DNA of 64,000 nucleotides, from NCBI RefSeq assembly GCF_035510375.1, contig NZ_DATKHG010000006.1, one strand, 5' to 3'. Source of the stretch: Paenibacillus_I sp035510375 (GTDB lineage Bacteria; Bacillota; Bacilli; Paenibacillales; Paenibacillaceae). Positions 16,300-24,298 of the stretch are shown piece by piece. The notes beneath the pieces are model-generated. The model was not told the origin of the DNA. It made no database searches and was given only the letters and a program-made list of their open reading frames with translations. Made by a program: the position numbers and the translations under genes. Numbering within the stretch: the stretch's first letter is position 1; every line of letters starts with the position of its first letter.

Positions 16300-16320
16300 C
16301 AGTCTGCCCGTTCCGGGCCG

Positions 16321-17859
16321 TTATTTTGCGTATTCCACCGCGCGCGTTTCGCGAATGACCGTTACTTTGATATGACCGGGGTAATCCAGCTCTCCCTCGA
16401 TCTTCTTCGTAATGTCACGCGCCAAACGGAACGCTTCCGTATCGTCGATCTTCTCGGGCTGCACCATGACGCGAACCTCGCGTCCGGCTTGAATTGCGTA
16501 CGATTTTTCGACGCCCTCGAAAGACTCGGATATCGCTTCCAGCTTCTCCAGCCGCTTGATGTACGTCTCAAGCGTTTCCCTGCGGGCTCCCGGACGAGCG
16601 GCGGACAAAGCGTCGGCCGCGCCCACCAGCATGGCGATGACCGAGGTTGCCTCCACGTCGCCGTGATGGGAAGCGATGCTGTTGATGACGACCGGATGCT
16701 CCTTGTATTTCTTCGCCAGCTCTACGCCGATTTCGACGTGCGAGCCTTCCACCTCGTGGTCGAGCGCTTTGCCGATGTCGTGCAGCAGTCCCGCCCGGCG
16801 CGCGAGCGTAACGTCTTCCCCGAGCTCGGCGGCCATCAAGCCGGTCAAGTAAGCGACCTCCATCGAGTGCTTCAACACGTTCTGGCCGTAGCTTGTCCGG
16901 AAACGCAGGCGGCCGAGAATTTTGATCAGATCCGGATGCAAGCCGTGTACGCCAACCTCGAACGTCGCCTGTTCCCCGTATTCGCGAATCCGTTCATCCA
17001 CTTCTTTTCGAGATTTTTCGACCATTTCCTCAATGCGGGCCGGATGAATCCTGCCGTCGGCAACCAGTTTCTCCAATGAGGTACGCGCGATTTCGCGGCG
17101 AATGGGATCAAACCCGGACAATATGACCGCTTCCGGCGTATCGTCGATAATGAGATCGATACCGGTCAATGTTTCGAGAGCGCGGATGTTGCGGCCTTCG
17201 CGACCGATGATGCGGCCTTTCATTTCTTCATTCGGCAGCGACACGACGGATACCGTCGTCTCGGCCACATGATCCGCCGCGCAACGCTGAATCGCAAGCG
17301 AGATGATGTCCCTCGCCTTCTTGTCGGCTTCTTCCTTCGCCTGCTGCTCGATTTCCTTGATCATCTGCGCGGTTTCGTGGCGAACCTCCTGCTCGACATT
17401 GGACAGAATGATTTGGCGCGCTTCTTCCGTCGTCAGGTTCGAAATCCGCTCCAGTTCCTGGATTTGTCGTTTATAGATGGAATCAATTTGCTCTTGCGTT
17501 TCCTCGATTCGTTTCTCCTTGTTGGCCACTTGCTCTTCTTTGCGTTCCAGCGCTTCGAGCTTTTTATCCAGCGACTCCTCTTTTTGCTGCAGCCGTCTTT
17601 CCTGACGCTGCACTTCATTGCGGCGTTCACGAATGTCTCTTTCGGCTTCACTGCGGAGTTTATGGACTTCGTCTTTTGCTTCGAGCACCGTTTCTTTCTT
17701 CAGTGCGTCCGCTTCTTTTTTGGCATTTTCAACGATCTGCCCTGCAGCTTGCTCCGCACTGGAGATTTTGGCTTCGGCAATCGACTTTCGAACAAAATAA
17801 CCTACCCCAAAGAAAATCGCGCCAACAACGAGAACGATCGGGATCCAGATTTCTAGCAT
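16321..17859 (-). CDS. rny: Ribonuclease Y
   Basis: 512-residue membrane-anchored endoribonuclease that initiates mRNA decay and processing. Layout: N-terminal helix (about 2-22, LEIWIPIVLVVGAIFFGVGY), long coiled coil to about 190 rich in Glu/Lys/Arg, KH domain (GRIIGREGRNIRALETLTG at about 215-233) and HD domain with HSMEVAYLTG and the catalytic LLHDIGKALDHE (about 360-371). The ATG at 17859 is eight bases from AGGAGG; the GTG three codons earlier abuts the site. It is the partner of the RicAFT complex, and ricA is also in this window. It has its own strong promoter (18017-18046) and a long 5' leader containing a palindrome. Confidence 0.97.
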   Translation of the reverse strand: MLEIWIPIVLVVGAIFFGVGYFVRKSIAEAKISSAEQAAGQIVENAKKEADALKKETVLEAKDEVHKLRSEAERDIRERRNEVQRQERRLQQKEESLDKKLEALERKEEQVANKEKRIEETQEQIDSIYKRQIQELERISNLTTEEARQIILSNVEQEVRHETAQMIKEIEQQAKEEADKKARDIISLAIQRCAADHVAETTVSVVSLPNEEMKGRIIGREGRNIRALETLTGIDLIIDDTPEAVILSGFDPIRREIARTSLEKLVADGRIHPARIEEMVEKSRKEVDERIREYGEQATFEVGVHGLHPDLIKILGRLRFRTSYGQNVLKHSMEVAYLTGLMAAELGEDVTLARRAGLLHDIGKALDHEVEGSHVEIGVELAKKYKEHPVVINSIASHHGDVEATSVIAMLVGAADALSAARPGARRETLETYIKRLEKLEAISESFEGVEKSYAIQAGREVRVMVQPEKIDDTEAFRLARDITKKIEGELDYPGHIKVTVIRETRAVEYAK

Positions 17860-17952
17860 CTTTCTCACCTCCTCGTTGTCACCAAGGCAAAACCATTGGA
17901 TCGTATTTGATTTTCAAGCCGGTTTTCATACCGATGTAACAGCTTTGTCGAT

Positions 17953-17976
17953 AAAAATCGATTCGAATCAATTTTT
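17953..17976. repeat. 24-bp near-perfect palindrome in the rny 5' leader
   Basis: Outer AAAAATCGATTC half and inner GAATCAATTTTT half form an inverted repeat with one mismatch per arm and no loop. A partial third copy, AAAATCGATTC, follows at about 17982-17992. It lies between the rny promoter and start codon. It could be a protein-binding operator or an RNA stem; no known consensus is recognised. Confidence 0.6.
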
Positions 17977-18016
17977 GGAAGGAAAATCGATTCTAAGAAT
18001 GAAGGAATACAGAATC

Positions 18017-18046
18017 ATTTTAGCTGTATGCAAATTCAATTGTCAA
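18017..18046 (-). promoter_or_regulatory. Sigma-A promoter of rny
   Basis: Minus-strand TTGACA and TAAAAT with an 18-bp spacer, overlapping the end of recX, giving a 5' leader of about 150 nt. Confidence 0.8.
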
Positions 18047-18734
18047 GCCAATCCATGCCGTCCCTGTCTTCGCGCTCCACCGCGACGGTCTTCAGCGCCT
18101 CGCGAACGACGCCGGACGGATACCCCCGCCGTGTCAAAAATTGCGCCAGCTTATATCTCCGTTCGTGGAGTTCGCCCTTCAATGACCGCCAGCGTTTGGC
18201 CGCCGCTGTGACCGCACTCTCTAGCTCCGCCTGCGGATCGAGCGACTCGATCGCCTCTGCCGCTTCGGACTTGCCGATGCCCCGCCGCATCAGCTCCTGC
18301 CGGATCAGCATTCTGCCTTTGGCATGTGAATTGGTCCGCTGGCTGGCGAACGCCTTGGCGTAATCCGCGTCGTCGATCAGCCGCTCGCTTTCCAGCCGGT
18401 CGGCCGTTTCGCGGATCGTTTCTTCGTCAAGCTCCTTGCGCGTCAAATAGCGTTCGATTTCCTTGCGCGTCCGCGGCTTCGCTCCCAAATAGGCGACAGC
18501 CAGCGAGTAGGCGCGGTGCTTGCCGTCTTCGGCTTCGATGCGGCGAAGGTCCTCCTCCGTCACCCATGCGTCCTTCAGCAAACGGAAACGGATCATGATA
18601 TCTTCATGAACGGACAGCACCGGCTCTTCCTGGCCTTCTTTATAAATGAAATAACGCCCGCGCTGCTTCCTGGGCTTCTCCACCGAGGAGATGCGGAACG
18701 CACCGGACATCTCCTCCCCGGACCCGGATACCAT
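18036..18734 (-). CDS. recX: Regulatory protein RecX
   Basis: 232-residue modulator of RecA filaments. The RecX three-helix repeats are visible: YLGAKPRTRKEIERYLTRK, then LIDDADYAKAFASQRTNSHAKG with RMLIRQELMRRGI, then YKLAQFLTRRGYPSGVVREALK. The N-terminal 60 residues (to the LSVHEDIMIRFRL segment) are normal for Bacillales RecX. The ATG at 18734 follows GGGGGAG; an earlier in-frame ATG (18767) has no site. It lies directly downstream of recA but beyond a terminator, so expression with recA would require read-through. Confidence 0.93.
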   Translation of the reverse strand: MVSGSGEEMSGAFRISSVEKPRKQRGRYFIYKEGQEEPVLSVHEDIMIRFRLLKDAWVTEEDLRRIEAEDGKHRAYSLAVAYLGAKPRTRKEIERYLTRKELDEETIRETADRLESERLIDDADYAKAFASQRTNSHAKGRMLIRQELMRRGIGKSEAAEAIESLDPQAELESAVTAAAKRWRSLKGELHERRYKLAQFLTRRGYPSGVVREALKTVAVEREDRDGMDWLDN

Positions 18735-18799
18735 AACTTTCTCTCCCCCTTTCGGACCGTACTTCATTCTGTTGACGGCCCATCCGCCGAACCTCTAAC

Positions 18800-18826
18800 A
18801 AAAAGGCACCTTAAAAAAGGTGCCTT
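18800..18826 (-). terminator. Terminator of recA
   Basis: Perfect 10-bp stem AAGGCACCTT / AAGGTGCCTT, followed by TTTTT on the minus strand. Confidence 0.93.
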
Positions 18827-18899
18827 GCATCGGTATAATGGAAAATTTCAATTAAAGCATCCGAAGAACGGGAGCCCGATCAGGCCGACTGACCGTTAT

Positions 18900-19952
18900 T
18901 TACACCAGATCCTCGAAATCCTCTTCGTCCTCGTCTGCCCCGAGCGAAGCCGCGCCCGCTGCGCCAGCCGACAGGTTGCTGGACTCGCGGATCTGCTTCT
19001 CGATGGCCGCCGCGATATCCGCGCGATCCTTCAAAAACTGCTTGGCGTTCTCGCGTCCTTGGCCGAGACGATCGCCGTTGAAGGAGAACCAGGCGCCGCT
19101 CTTCTGCACGATGTCCATCTCCGTGCCGATATCGATCAGGCTGCCTTCCCTGGAGATGCCTTCTCCGTACATAATATCGATCTCCGCTTGCTTGAACGGC
19201 GGGGCGACTTTGTTCTTCACAACCTTGATACGTGTGCGGTTGCCTACCATGTCGTTGCCCTGCTTGATCGTCTCGATCCGGCGGACGTCCAGCCGGACGC
19301 TCGAATAAAACTTCAGCGCGCGTCCTCCCGGCGTCGTCTCGGGGTTGCCGAACATGACGCCGACCTTCTCGCGAAGCTGGTTGATGAAGATGGCGATCGT
19401 TTTCGACTTGCTGATCGCGCCCGAAAGCTTGCGGAGCGCCTGCGACATCAGGCGGGCCTGAAGGCCGACGTGCGAATCGCCCATATCGCCTTCGATTTCC
19501 GCCTTCGGAACAAGCGCCGCGACGGAATCCACGACAATGATGTCCACGGCGCCGCTGCGAACGAGCGCTTCGGCAATCTCCAGCGCCTGCTCGCCCGTAT
19601 CCGGCTGCGACAAGAGCAGCTCGTCGATGTTGACGCCGAGCTTGCTCGCGTAAAGCGGGTCGAGCGCGTGCTCGGCATCGATGAACGCCGCTTGTCCGCC
19701 GATGCGCTGCACTTCCGCGATCGCATGCAGCGCGACGGTCGTCTTGCCGGAAGACTCCGGTCCGTAAATCTCGATTACCCTGCCTCTCGGCAATCCTCCG
19801 ATCCCGAGCGCGATATCTAATGCGAGCGATCCGCTCGGCACGGTTTCAACCTGCATGCCGGCCTGCTCGCCTAATTTCATGATGGAACCTTTGCCGAACT
19901 GCTTCTCGATCTGGCGCAAGGCGTTTTCCAATGCGGCGCGACGATCTGACAA
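18900..19952 (-). CDS. recA: Recombinase RecA
   Basis: 350 residues. ATP-dependent strand-exchange protein and SOS co-protease. Walker A GPESSGKTT (about 63-71), Walker B region VDIIVVDSVAAL, loop 2 region FINQLREKVGVMFGNPETTPGG and an acidic C-terminus (DEDEEDFEDLV) are all present. The start is ambiguous: GTG, GTA, GTG and TTG codons follow AAAGGA in frame. I take the TTG at 19952, which yields the usual MSDRRAALE N-terminus at 10-base spacing; a GTG at 19961 or 19955 is possible. A LexA-type box lies upstream. Confidence 0.97.
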   Translation of the reverse strand: MSDRRAALENALRQIEKQFGKGSIMKLGEQAGMQVETVPSGSLALDIALGIGGLPRGRVIEIYGPESSGKTTVALHAIAEVQRIGGQAAFIDAEHALDPLYASKLGVNIDELLLSQPDTGEQALEIAEALVRSGAVDIIVVDSVAALVPKAEIEGDMGDSHVGLQARLMSQALRKLSGAISKSKTIAIFINQLREKVGVMFGNPETTPGGRALKFYSSVRLDVRRIETIKQGNDMVGNRTRIKVVKNKVAPPFKQAEIDIMYGEGISREGSLIDIGTEMDIVQKSGAWFSFNGDRLGQGRENAKQFLKDRADIAAAIEKQIRESSNLSAGAAGAASLGADEDEEDFEDLV

Positions 19953-19982
19953 CACTACCACATCCTTTTCCGTGATAAGTTA

Positions 19983-20011
19983 ATGATACCTCATTTTAGT
20001 ACCGTGAACAA
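19983..20011 (-). promoter_or_regulatory. recA promoter
   Basis: Minus-strand TTGTTC and TATCAT with 17-bp spacing, about 30 bp before the start codon. Confidence 0.65.
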
Positions 20012-20020
20012 GCATTTTTT

Positions 20021-20034
20021 CGAACATACATTCG
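20021..20034. promoter_or_regulatory. LexA (SOS) box upstream of recA
   Basis: CGAACATACATTCG matches the Gram-positive SOS box CGAAC-N4-GTTCG with one mismatch. It lies 10 bp upstream of the recA -35, where LexA would block RNA polymerase. Confidence 0.85.
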
Positions 20035-20065
20035 CTTTTTTCACGACTGCCTTACCACGGCCAAA

Positions 20066-20100
20066 ACAAAAACCGCAGCAAAGTAATCTTCGCTACGGTT
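20066..20100 (-). terminator. Terminator of cinA
   Basis: Stem AACCGTAGC / GCTGCGGTT with an inner GAAG / CTTT, then TTTTTG on the minus strand. Confidence 0.85.
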
Positions 20101-20165
20101 CTTCCGTGAACTAGTTCAAATTATAGACTTGACGCCGCAATTTGGCAACCGGGTTCACAAAATGA

Positions 20166-21416
20166 TCACACATTTCCAATGGCGCGCCAGAGGCGGTACA
20201 ACGCTTGCTTGACGGCACGAATGCGGATGGCGCTCCGGTTGCCGTTCAGCTGCAGCTCGAACGTCCGCGTAGGCTTGCCGCGTTCGGCGACAGCCGTATA
20301 GACGAGCCCGACCGGCTTGCCTTCCGTTTCGGCCGGACCGGCTACTCCGGTGATCGCGACTCCGTAATCGCTGTTCGCGATATCGAGCGTCCGCTCCGCC
20401 ATAAGCGCGGCCGTCGATTCGCTGACCGCCCCCGGGGCGCCTTGCCCTTCCAACTGAGCCATCGGGATACCGAGCAGCGCGTGCTTCATCCCGTTCGTAT
20501 ACGTCACGAAGCCGCCCGCGTACGCGCCGCTGCTTCCGACGACGTTCGTCAGAAGCTGCGCCAACAGGCCGCCGCTGCAGCTTTCCGCCGTAGCGACCGT
20601 CTTGGCCGTGTTGCGAAGCGCGGTAATGACCGCCTGCTCGATCGGCACGTCCTCTTTGGCATATAAATAAGCCCCCGCCAACGCTTCGATTTCCCCTACC
20701 GTCGCGTCGATCCGGGCGAACGCCTCGGCTTCATCGGCCGCTTTCGTGGAAATCCGCAGCGCCACCTCGCCTTCCTTGGCGTAAGGGGCGATCGTCGGAT
20801 CGCTTTGTCCGTCGATCAGCGGCAGCAAAGCGGCCTCGAGCGACGACTCTCCGATTCCGGCAAAACGCAATATCCGCGAATAGAGCGGAAGCATTTCCCC
20901 CGTAATACCCCGCAGCCAATCGGCAGCCGGACCGTCGAACATCGGCTTCATCTCGCGCGGCGGTCCCGGAAGAAGCACATAATGCGTGCCGTCCGCGGTG
21001 AGCGCGTTGCCCACGGCCAGTCCGGTTTCGTTATCCAACGGCTCCGCGCCTTCGATCATAAGCGCCTGTCTGCGGTTGCTTTCCACCATATGGACGCCGC
21101 GCGAGGCGAACAGTTTCTCGATCCTGGCCATCGAAGGCTCATGCATAACGAGCCCGCGTCCCAGATAGGCGGCAAGCGCGTCCTTCGTCAAATCGTCCTG
21201 CGTCGGGCCGAGTCCGCCGGTGAACAGCAGCAGCTCCGCCCGGGAGCGGGCGACCTCGATCGCCTGCCGCAGCCTTGCCTCGTTATCGCCGACAACCGTC
21301 TGAAAATAGACGTCGATGCCGAGAACGGCCAAGCCTTGCGATAAATACTGCGCGTTCGTATTGACGATTTGGCCGAGCAGCAGCTCGGTGCCGACGGCGA
21401 TGATTTCCGCTTTCAT
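20166..21416 (-). CDS. cinA: CinA family protein (NMN amidohydrolase-like)
   Basis: 416 residues. CinA proteins are linked to pyridine nucleotide recycling (C-terminal NMN deamidase domain) and, in B. subtilis, to competence. The N-terminal MoCF-like domain is seen in AEIIAVGTELLLGQIVNTNA and LLLFTGGLGPTQDDLTKDALA. The C-terminal CinA domain contains TVATAESCSGGLLAQLLT, then VVGSSGAYAGGFVTYTNGMK and GVAITGVAGPAE. The ATG at 21416 has AAGGAGG; a 10-residue longer reading is less likely. The gene lies between pgsA and recA as in B. subtilis. Confidence 0.95.
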   Translation of the reverse strand: MKAEIIAVGTELLLGQIVNTNAQYLSQGLAVLGIDVYFQTVVGDNEARLRQAIEVARSRAELLLFTGGLGPTQDDLTKDALAAYLGRGLVMHEPSMARIEKLFASRGVHMVESNRRQALMIEGAEPLDNETGLAVGNALTADGTHYVLLPGPPREMKPMFDGPAADWLRGITGEMLPLYSRILRFAGIGESSLEAALLPLIDGQSDPTIAPYAKEGEVALRISTKAADEAEAFARIDATVGEIEALAGAYLYAKEDVPIEQAVITALRNTAKTVATAESCSGGLLAQLLTNVVGSSGAYAGGFVTYTNGMKHALLGIPMAQLEGQGAPGAVSESTAALMAERTLDIANSDYGVAITGVAGPAETEGKPVGLVYTAVAERGKPTRTFELQLNGNRSAIRIRAVKQALYRLWRAIGNV

Positions 21417-21489
21417 GCTGCAAGCCTCCTTCGATCGGTTTCCCACTCATAAAACGGACTGGCAGGGAAGCGTACGAATTTCCCGGCAT

Positions 21490-21519
21490 CAAAAAACATC
21501 ATTCCTCTCGGAATGATGT
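21490..21519 (-). terminator. Terminator after pgsA
   Basis: Perfect 10-bp stem ACATCATTCC / GGAATGATGT with a 4-base loop, followed by TTTTTT on the minus strand. Confidence 0.9.
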
Positions 21520-21581
21520 CGGGCTTCGGCACTGCCTGGGCCCGACGGCGACGAAATCGCGGGAAGAGCGACGCTCTGCCC

Positions 21582-22157
21582 TCACTCCACCGGAATAATA
21601 TTCTTGTTCTTCACAAAGTAATCGATGCCCGAGTAGACCGTAATGAGCGCCGCCGCCCAACTGGCGACGATGTCGAATGGGATCTGGAGAAAAGCGAACG
21701 GAAAATTGTTCAGCAGCAAGGCGATGATCATCGTAATCTGGATGCCGGTTTTCCATTTGCCCCACTTGCTCGCGGCAATGACGCTGCCCTCGAGCAGCGC
21801 CACCTGGCGCAGCCCCGTGACGGCGAATTCGCGGCTGATAATGACGATAGCCATCCAGGCCGGCAGCTTATCCATCTCCACCAGCGAGATCAGCACGGCC
21901 GCCACCAGCAGCTTGTCTGCAAGAGGATCAAGCAGCTTGCCGAGATTGGTCACCTGTTTATTCTTTCGGGCGATGTAGCCGTCGAGCCCGTCCGTGCTGG
22001 CCGCGATAATAAAGATGAGCGTCGCCAGGATCTGCTCGTATGTAATCGAATACCCGTCGAATTCGATCGGGCGCAAATTCATCTCCACCAACAGAAAAAA
22101 CATGATGATCGGCACGAGGAAAATGCGCGCCAGCGTGATGCGGTTTGCCAGATTCAC
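21582..22157 (-). CDS. pgsA: CDP-diacylglycerol-glycerol-3-phosphate 3-phosphatidyltransferase PgsA
   Basis: 191-residue integral membrane enzyme making phosphatidylglycerophosphate, the committed step to phosphatidylglycerol. The CDP-alcohol phosphotransferase signature D-x2-DG-x2-AR-x8-G-x3-D-x3-D is complete in STDGLDGYIARK followed by LGKLLDPLADK (about 54-80). Four or more hydrophobic segments surround it. The start codon overlaps the rimO stop by 4 bp (ATGA), so the two are translationally coupled. Confidence 0.96.
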   Translation of the reverse strand: MNLANRITLARIFLVPIIMFFLLVEMNLRPIEFDGYSITYEQILATLIFIIAASTDGLDGYIARKNKQVTNLGKLLDPLADKLLVAAVLISLVEMDKLPAWMAIVIISREFAVTGLRQVALLEGSVIAASKWGKWKTGIQITMIIALLLNNFPFAFLQIPFDIVASWAAALITVYSGIDYFVKNKNIIPVE

Positions 22158-23482
22158 GCGACTCCCTCCCCGGACAGATCGAACTCGTAGGCGTGCGTGA
22201 TGCGAACCTTCTGGATCGAGCCGATTTCCGGCGTGCAGCCGGATATGAACACTTCGCCGTCGATTTCGGGCGCATCGAACGGCGACCTGCCGATGAACAC
22301 ATCGCTGCGGCCGTCATAGCGCTCCACCAGCACATCGATGACTTTGCCGATATATTTGCCGCCGAGGTTTTTGGACACCTCGCGCTGCACTTCCATCAAC
22401 GTATTGGCGCGCCATTCCTTCACGTCGTCCGGAACCTGGTCCGGCAGACGGGAAGCGGGGGTGCCTTCCTCGCAAGAGTAAGAAAACACGCCTAAACGGT
22501 CGAATTTCATATCGCGCACGAATTCGCACAGCCGGTTGAAATCCTCCTCGGTCTCGCCCGGGAAGCCGACGATAATGGAGGTGCGGATCGCCGCTTCCGG
22601 CATGCGGGCGCGGATCTTCGCGATCAGCTCGCGCGCGTCGCGCTGGCGTCCGGGCCTGCGCATCCGCTTCAAAATGCCGTCCTCGCTGTGCTGCAAAGGC
22701 ATGTCGATGTACTTGCAGATTTTCGGGTTGGAGGCGATCGTTTCGATCAGCTCGTCCGTGAAAAAACCCGGATACGCGTAATGCAGGCGAACCCACGAGA
22801 TGCCTTCCACTTCGCTCACGCGGTTGAGCAAGGCCGGAAGCATGAAACCGTCGTACAGGTCCGTCCCGTAATTCGTCGAATCCTGCGCGATCAGGCTCAC
22901 CTCGCGGACACCCTGCTCCGCCAGCCGCTCCACTTCGGCAACGATCGATTCGATCGAGCGGCTGCGGAACTTGCCCCGCATGATCGGAATGCTGCAGAAC
23001 GTGCAGGCATTGTCGCAGCCTTCAGCGATCTTCACATAGGCCGTGTACCGCGGGGTCGCAACCTTGCGCGGCAGCTCCTGCTCGTAATCGAACACCGGAT
23101 TGCCCACCTTGACGGGCTTCTTGCCGCGCAGCGCCTCGTCCACGATGTCGTTGATATGATGAAAATCCCCGGTACCGACGATGCCGTCGATTTCGGGCAT
23201 CTCTTCCATAAGCTGCCGTTTATACCGCTGCGTCAGGCAGCCCGAGACGATGAGCGCTTTCAAACGGCCCGTCTCCTTCAAATCGGCCATGTCGAGGATC
23301 GTATTGACCGACTCTTCCTTGGCCGCATCTATGAAACCGCATGTGTTCACGATGATGACCGTGGCTTCCTCCGGCGCTTCCACAAGCTCGTATCCCCGGC
23401 CGTGTATCAGACCCGACATGATCTCGGAATCGACCAGGTTTTTCTCGCAGCCGAGCGTAACCACTTTCACTTTTTCAGTCAT
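22154..23482 (-). CDS. rimO: Ribosomal protein S12 methylthiotransferase RimO
   Basis: 442-residue radical-SAM enzyme that adds a methylthio group to an aspartate of ribosomal protein S12. N-terminal cluster cysteines: LGCEKNLVDSE, NTCGFID and SGCLTQR. Radical-SAM motif: EGCDNACTFCSIP. The C-terminal TRAM domain ends FDLSGEGVA. The motif GCEKNLVDSE distinguishes RimO from MiaB, also present in this window. The ATG at 23482 is taken with a G-rich site (GGGGG) upstream; a further ATG three codons earlier is inside that site. It forms an operon with pgsA. Confidence 0.95.
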   Translation of the reverse strand: MTEKVKVVTLGCEKNLVDSEIMSGLIHGRGYELVEAPEEATVIIVNTCGFIDAAKEESVNTILDMADLKETGRLKALIVSGCLTQRYKRQLMEEMPEIDGIVGTGDFHHINDIVDEALRGKKPVKVGNPVFDYEQELPRKVATPRYTAYVKIAEGCDNACTFCSIPIMRGKFRSRSIESIVAEVERLAEQGVREVSLIAQDSTNYGTDLYDGFMLPALLNRVSEVEGISWVRLHYAYPGFFTDELIETIASNPKICKYIDMPLQHSEDGILKRMRRPGRQRDARELIAKIRARMPEAAIRTSIIVGFPGETEEDFNRLCEFVRDMKFDRLGVFSYSCEEGTPASRLPDQVPDDVKEWRANTLMEVQREVSKNLGGKYIGKVIDVLVERYDGRSDVFIGRSPFDAPEIDGEVFISGCTPEIGSIQKVRITHAYEFDLSGEGVA

Positions 23483-23524
23483 GCCGCGCATCCCCCAAAC
23501 GTTCTCCGTAAAGCTGTCTAAACA

Positions 23525-23554
23525 AGTATAATACAACGGTTTGCGGCGTGTCAA
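23525..23554 (-). promoter_or_regulatory. Sigma-A promoter of rimO-pgsA
   Basis: Minus-strand TTGACA and TATACT with an 18-bp spacer, about 40 bp before the start codon. Confidence 0.8.
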
Positions 23555-23561
23555 AAATGGA

Positions 23562-23606
23562 AAAACCCCCGGCAAGCCGCTTGGAAAGCGGCATTTCGGG
23601 GGTTTT
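23562..23606 (-). terminator. Terminator of yajQ
   Basis: AAAACCCCC / GGGGGTTTT outer stem with an inner GCCGCTT / AAGCGGC hairpin; T runs occur on both strands, immediately after the yajQ stop. Confidence 0.9.
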
Positions 23607-23612
23607 AGCGTC

Positions 23613-24104
23613 TTAACGATAGTTCGTGAATTGCAGCTCGACGCCCAGATCGGCGCCCCGCAGCAGCTGCATGACCGCCTGCAGATCGTCGCGGCTCTTG
23701 CCCGTCACGCGGATCTGATCGCCTTGCGTCTGGCTCTTCACCTTAAGTTTGGAATCGCGGATCAGAATGTTGATCTTTTTGGCGGCGTCCTGATCGATGC
23801 CCTGCTTCAGCTTAATGCGCTGACGGACCGTGCCGAGCGACGCCGGCTCGATTTTGCCGTATTCCAGATTGCCGATCGGAACGCCGCGCTTCACCATTTT
23901 CCCCTGCAGAATATCGATGACGGCTTTCAGCTTGTATTCGTCGTCCGATGCCACGACGAGTTCTTCCTTCTCAAGCTTGAGACTGCTTTTGCTTCCTTTA
24001 AAATCGAACCGGGTTTCGATCTCCCGCTCCGCCTGCTGGATCGCGTTGTTCAGCTCCTGCATGTCGACCTTGGACACGATATCGAATGAATTTTCCGAGC
24101 TCAT
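23613..24104 (-). CDS. YajQ family nucleotide-binding protein
   Basis: 163 residues, the normal size. The family shows two ferredoxin-like folds that bind nucleotides; some homologues bind c-di-GMP, but the role in Firmicutes is unsettled. Typical features: N-terminal SSENSFDIVSKVDMQELNNA, ETRFDFKGSKSSLKLEKEE and C-terminal SKLKVKSQTQGDQIRVTGKS then DLQAVMQLLR. The ATG at 24104 has AAAAGGAG eight bases upstream; the 64-residue longer reading upstream is not coding-like. It stands alone between terminators, with a TATAAT at 24145-24150 as probable -10. Confidence 0.93.
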   Translation of the reverse strand: MSSENSFDIVSKVDMQELNNAIQQAEREIETRFDFKGSKSSLKLEKEELVVASDDEYKLKAVIDILQGKMVKRGVPIGNLEYGKIEPASLGTVRQRIKLKQGIDQDAAKKINILIRDSKLKVKSQTQGDQIRVTGKSRDDLQAVMQLLRGADLGVELQFTNYR

Positions 24105-24162
24105 CCCCGCCACTCCTTTTCCGAAAGCTTTGCTCACGATCCACATTATACCTGAACCGGCG

Positions 24163-24195
24163 CAAAAGAAAAAGCACCCTCCGCGGGTGGCGGAG
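24163..24195 (-). terminator. Terminator after rodZ
   Basis: Minus-strand stem CTCCGC / GCGGAG or, alternatively, CACCC / GGGTG, followed by CTTTTTCTTTT. The two stems are mutually exclusive. Confidence 0.65.
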
Positions 24196-24298
24196 ACTGC
24201 AGGCTCCGGGCTGTCAAACCGCTGCGCGGCGGCTGCGGCCGTGCCGCGGACATGCCGGGCATGTTGGGCACGACCATACCTCGCCGTTGCCGGCATCG

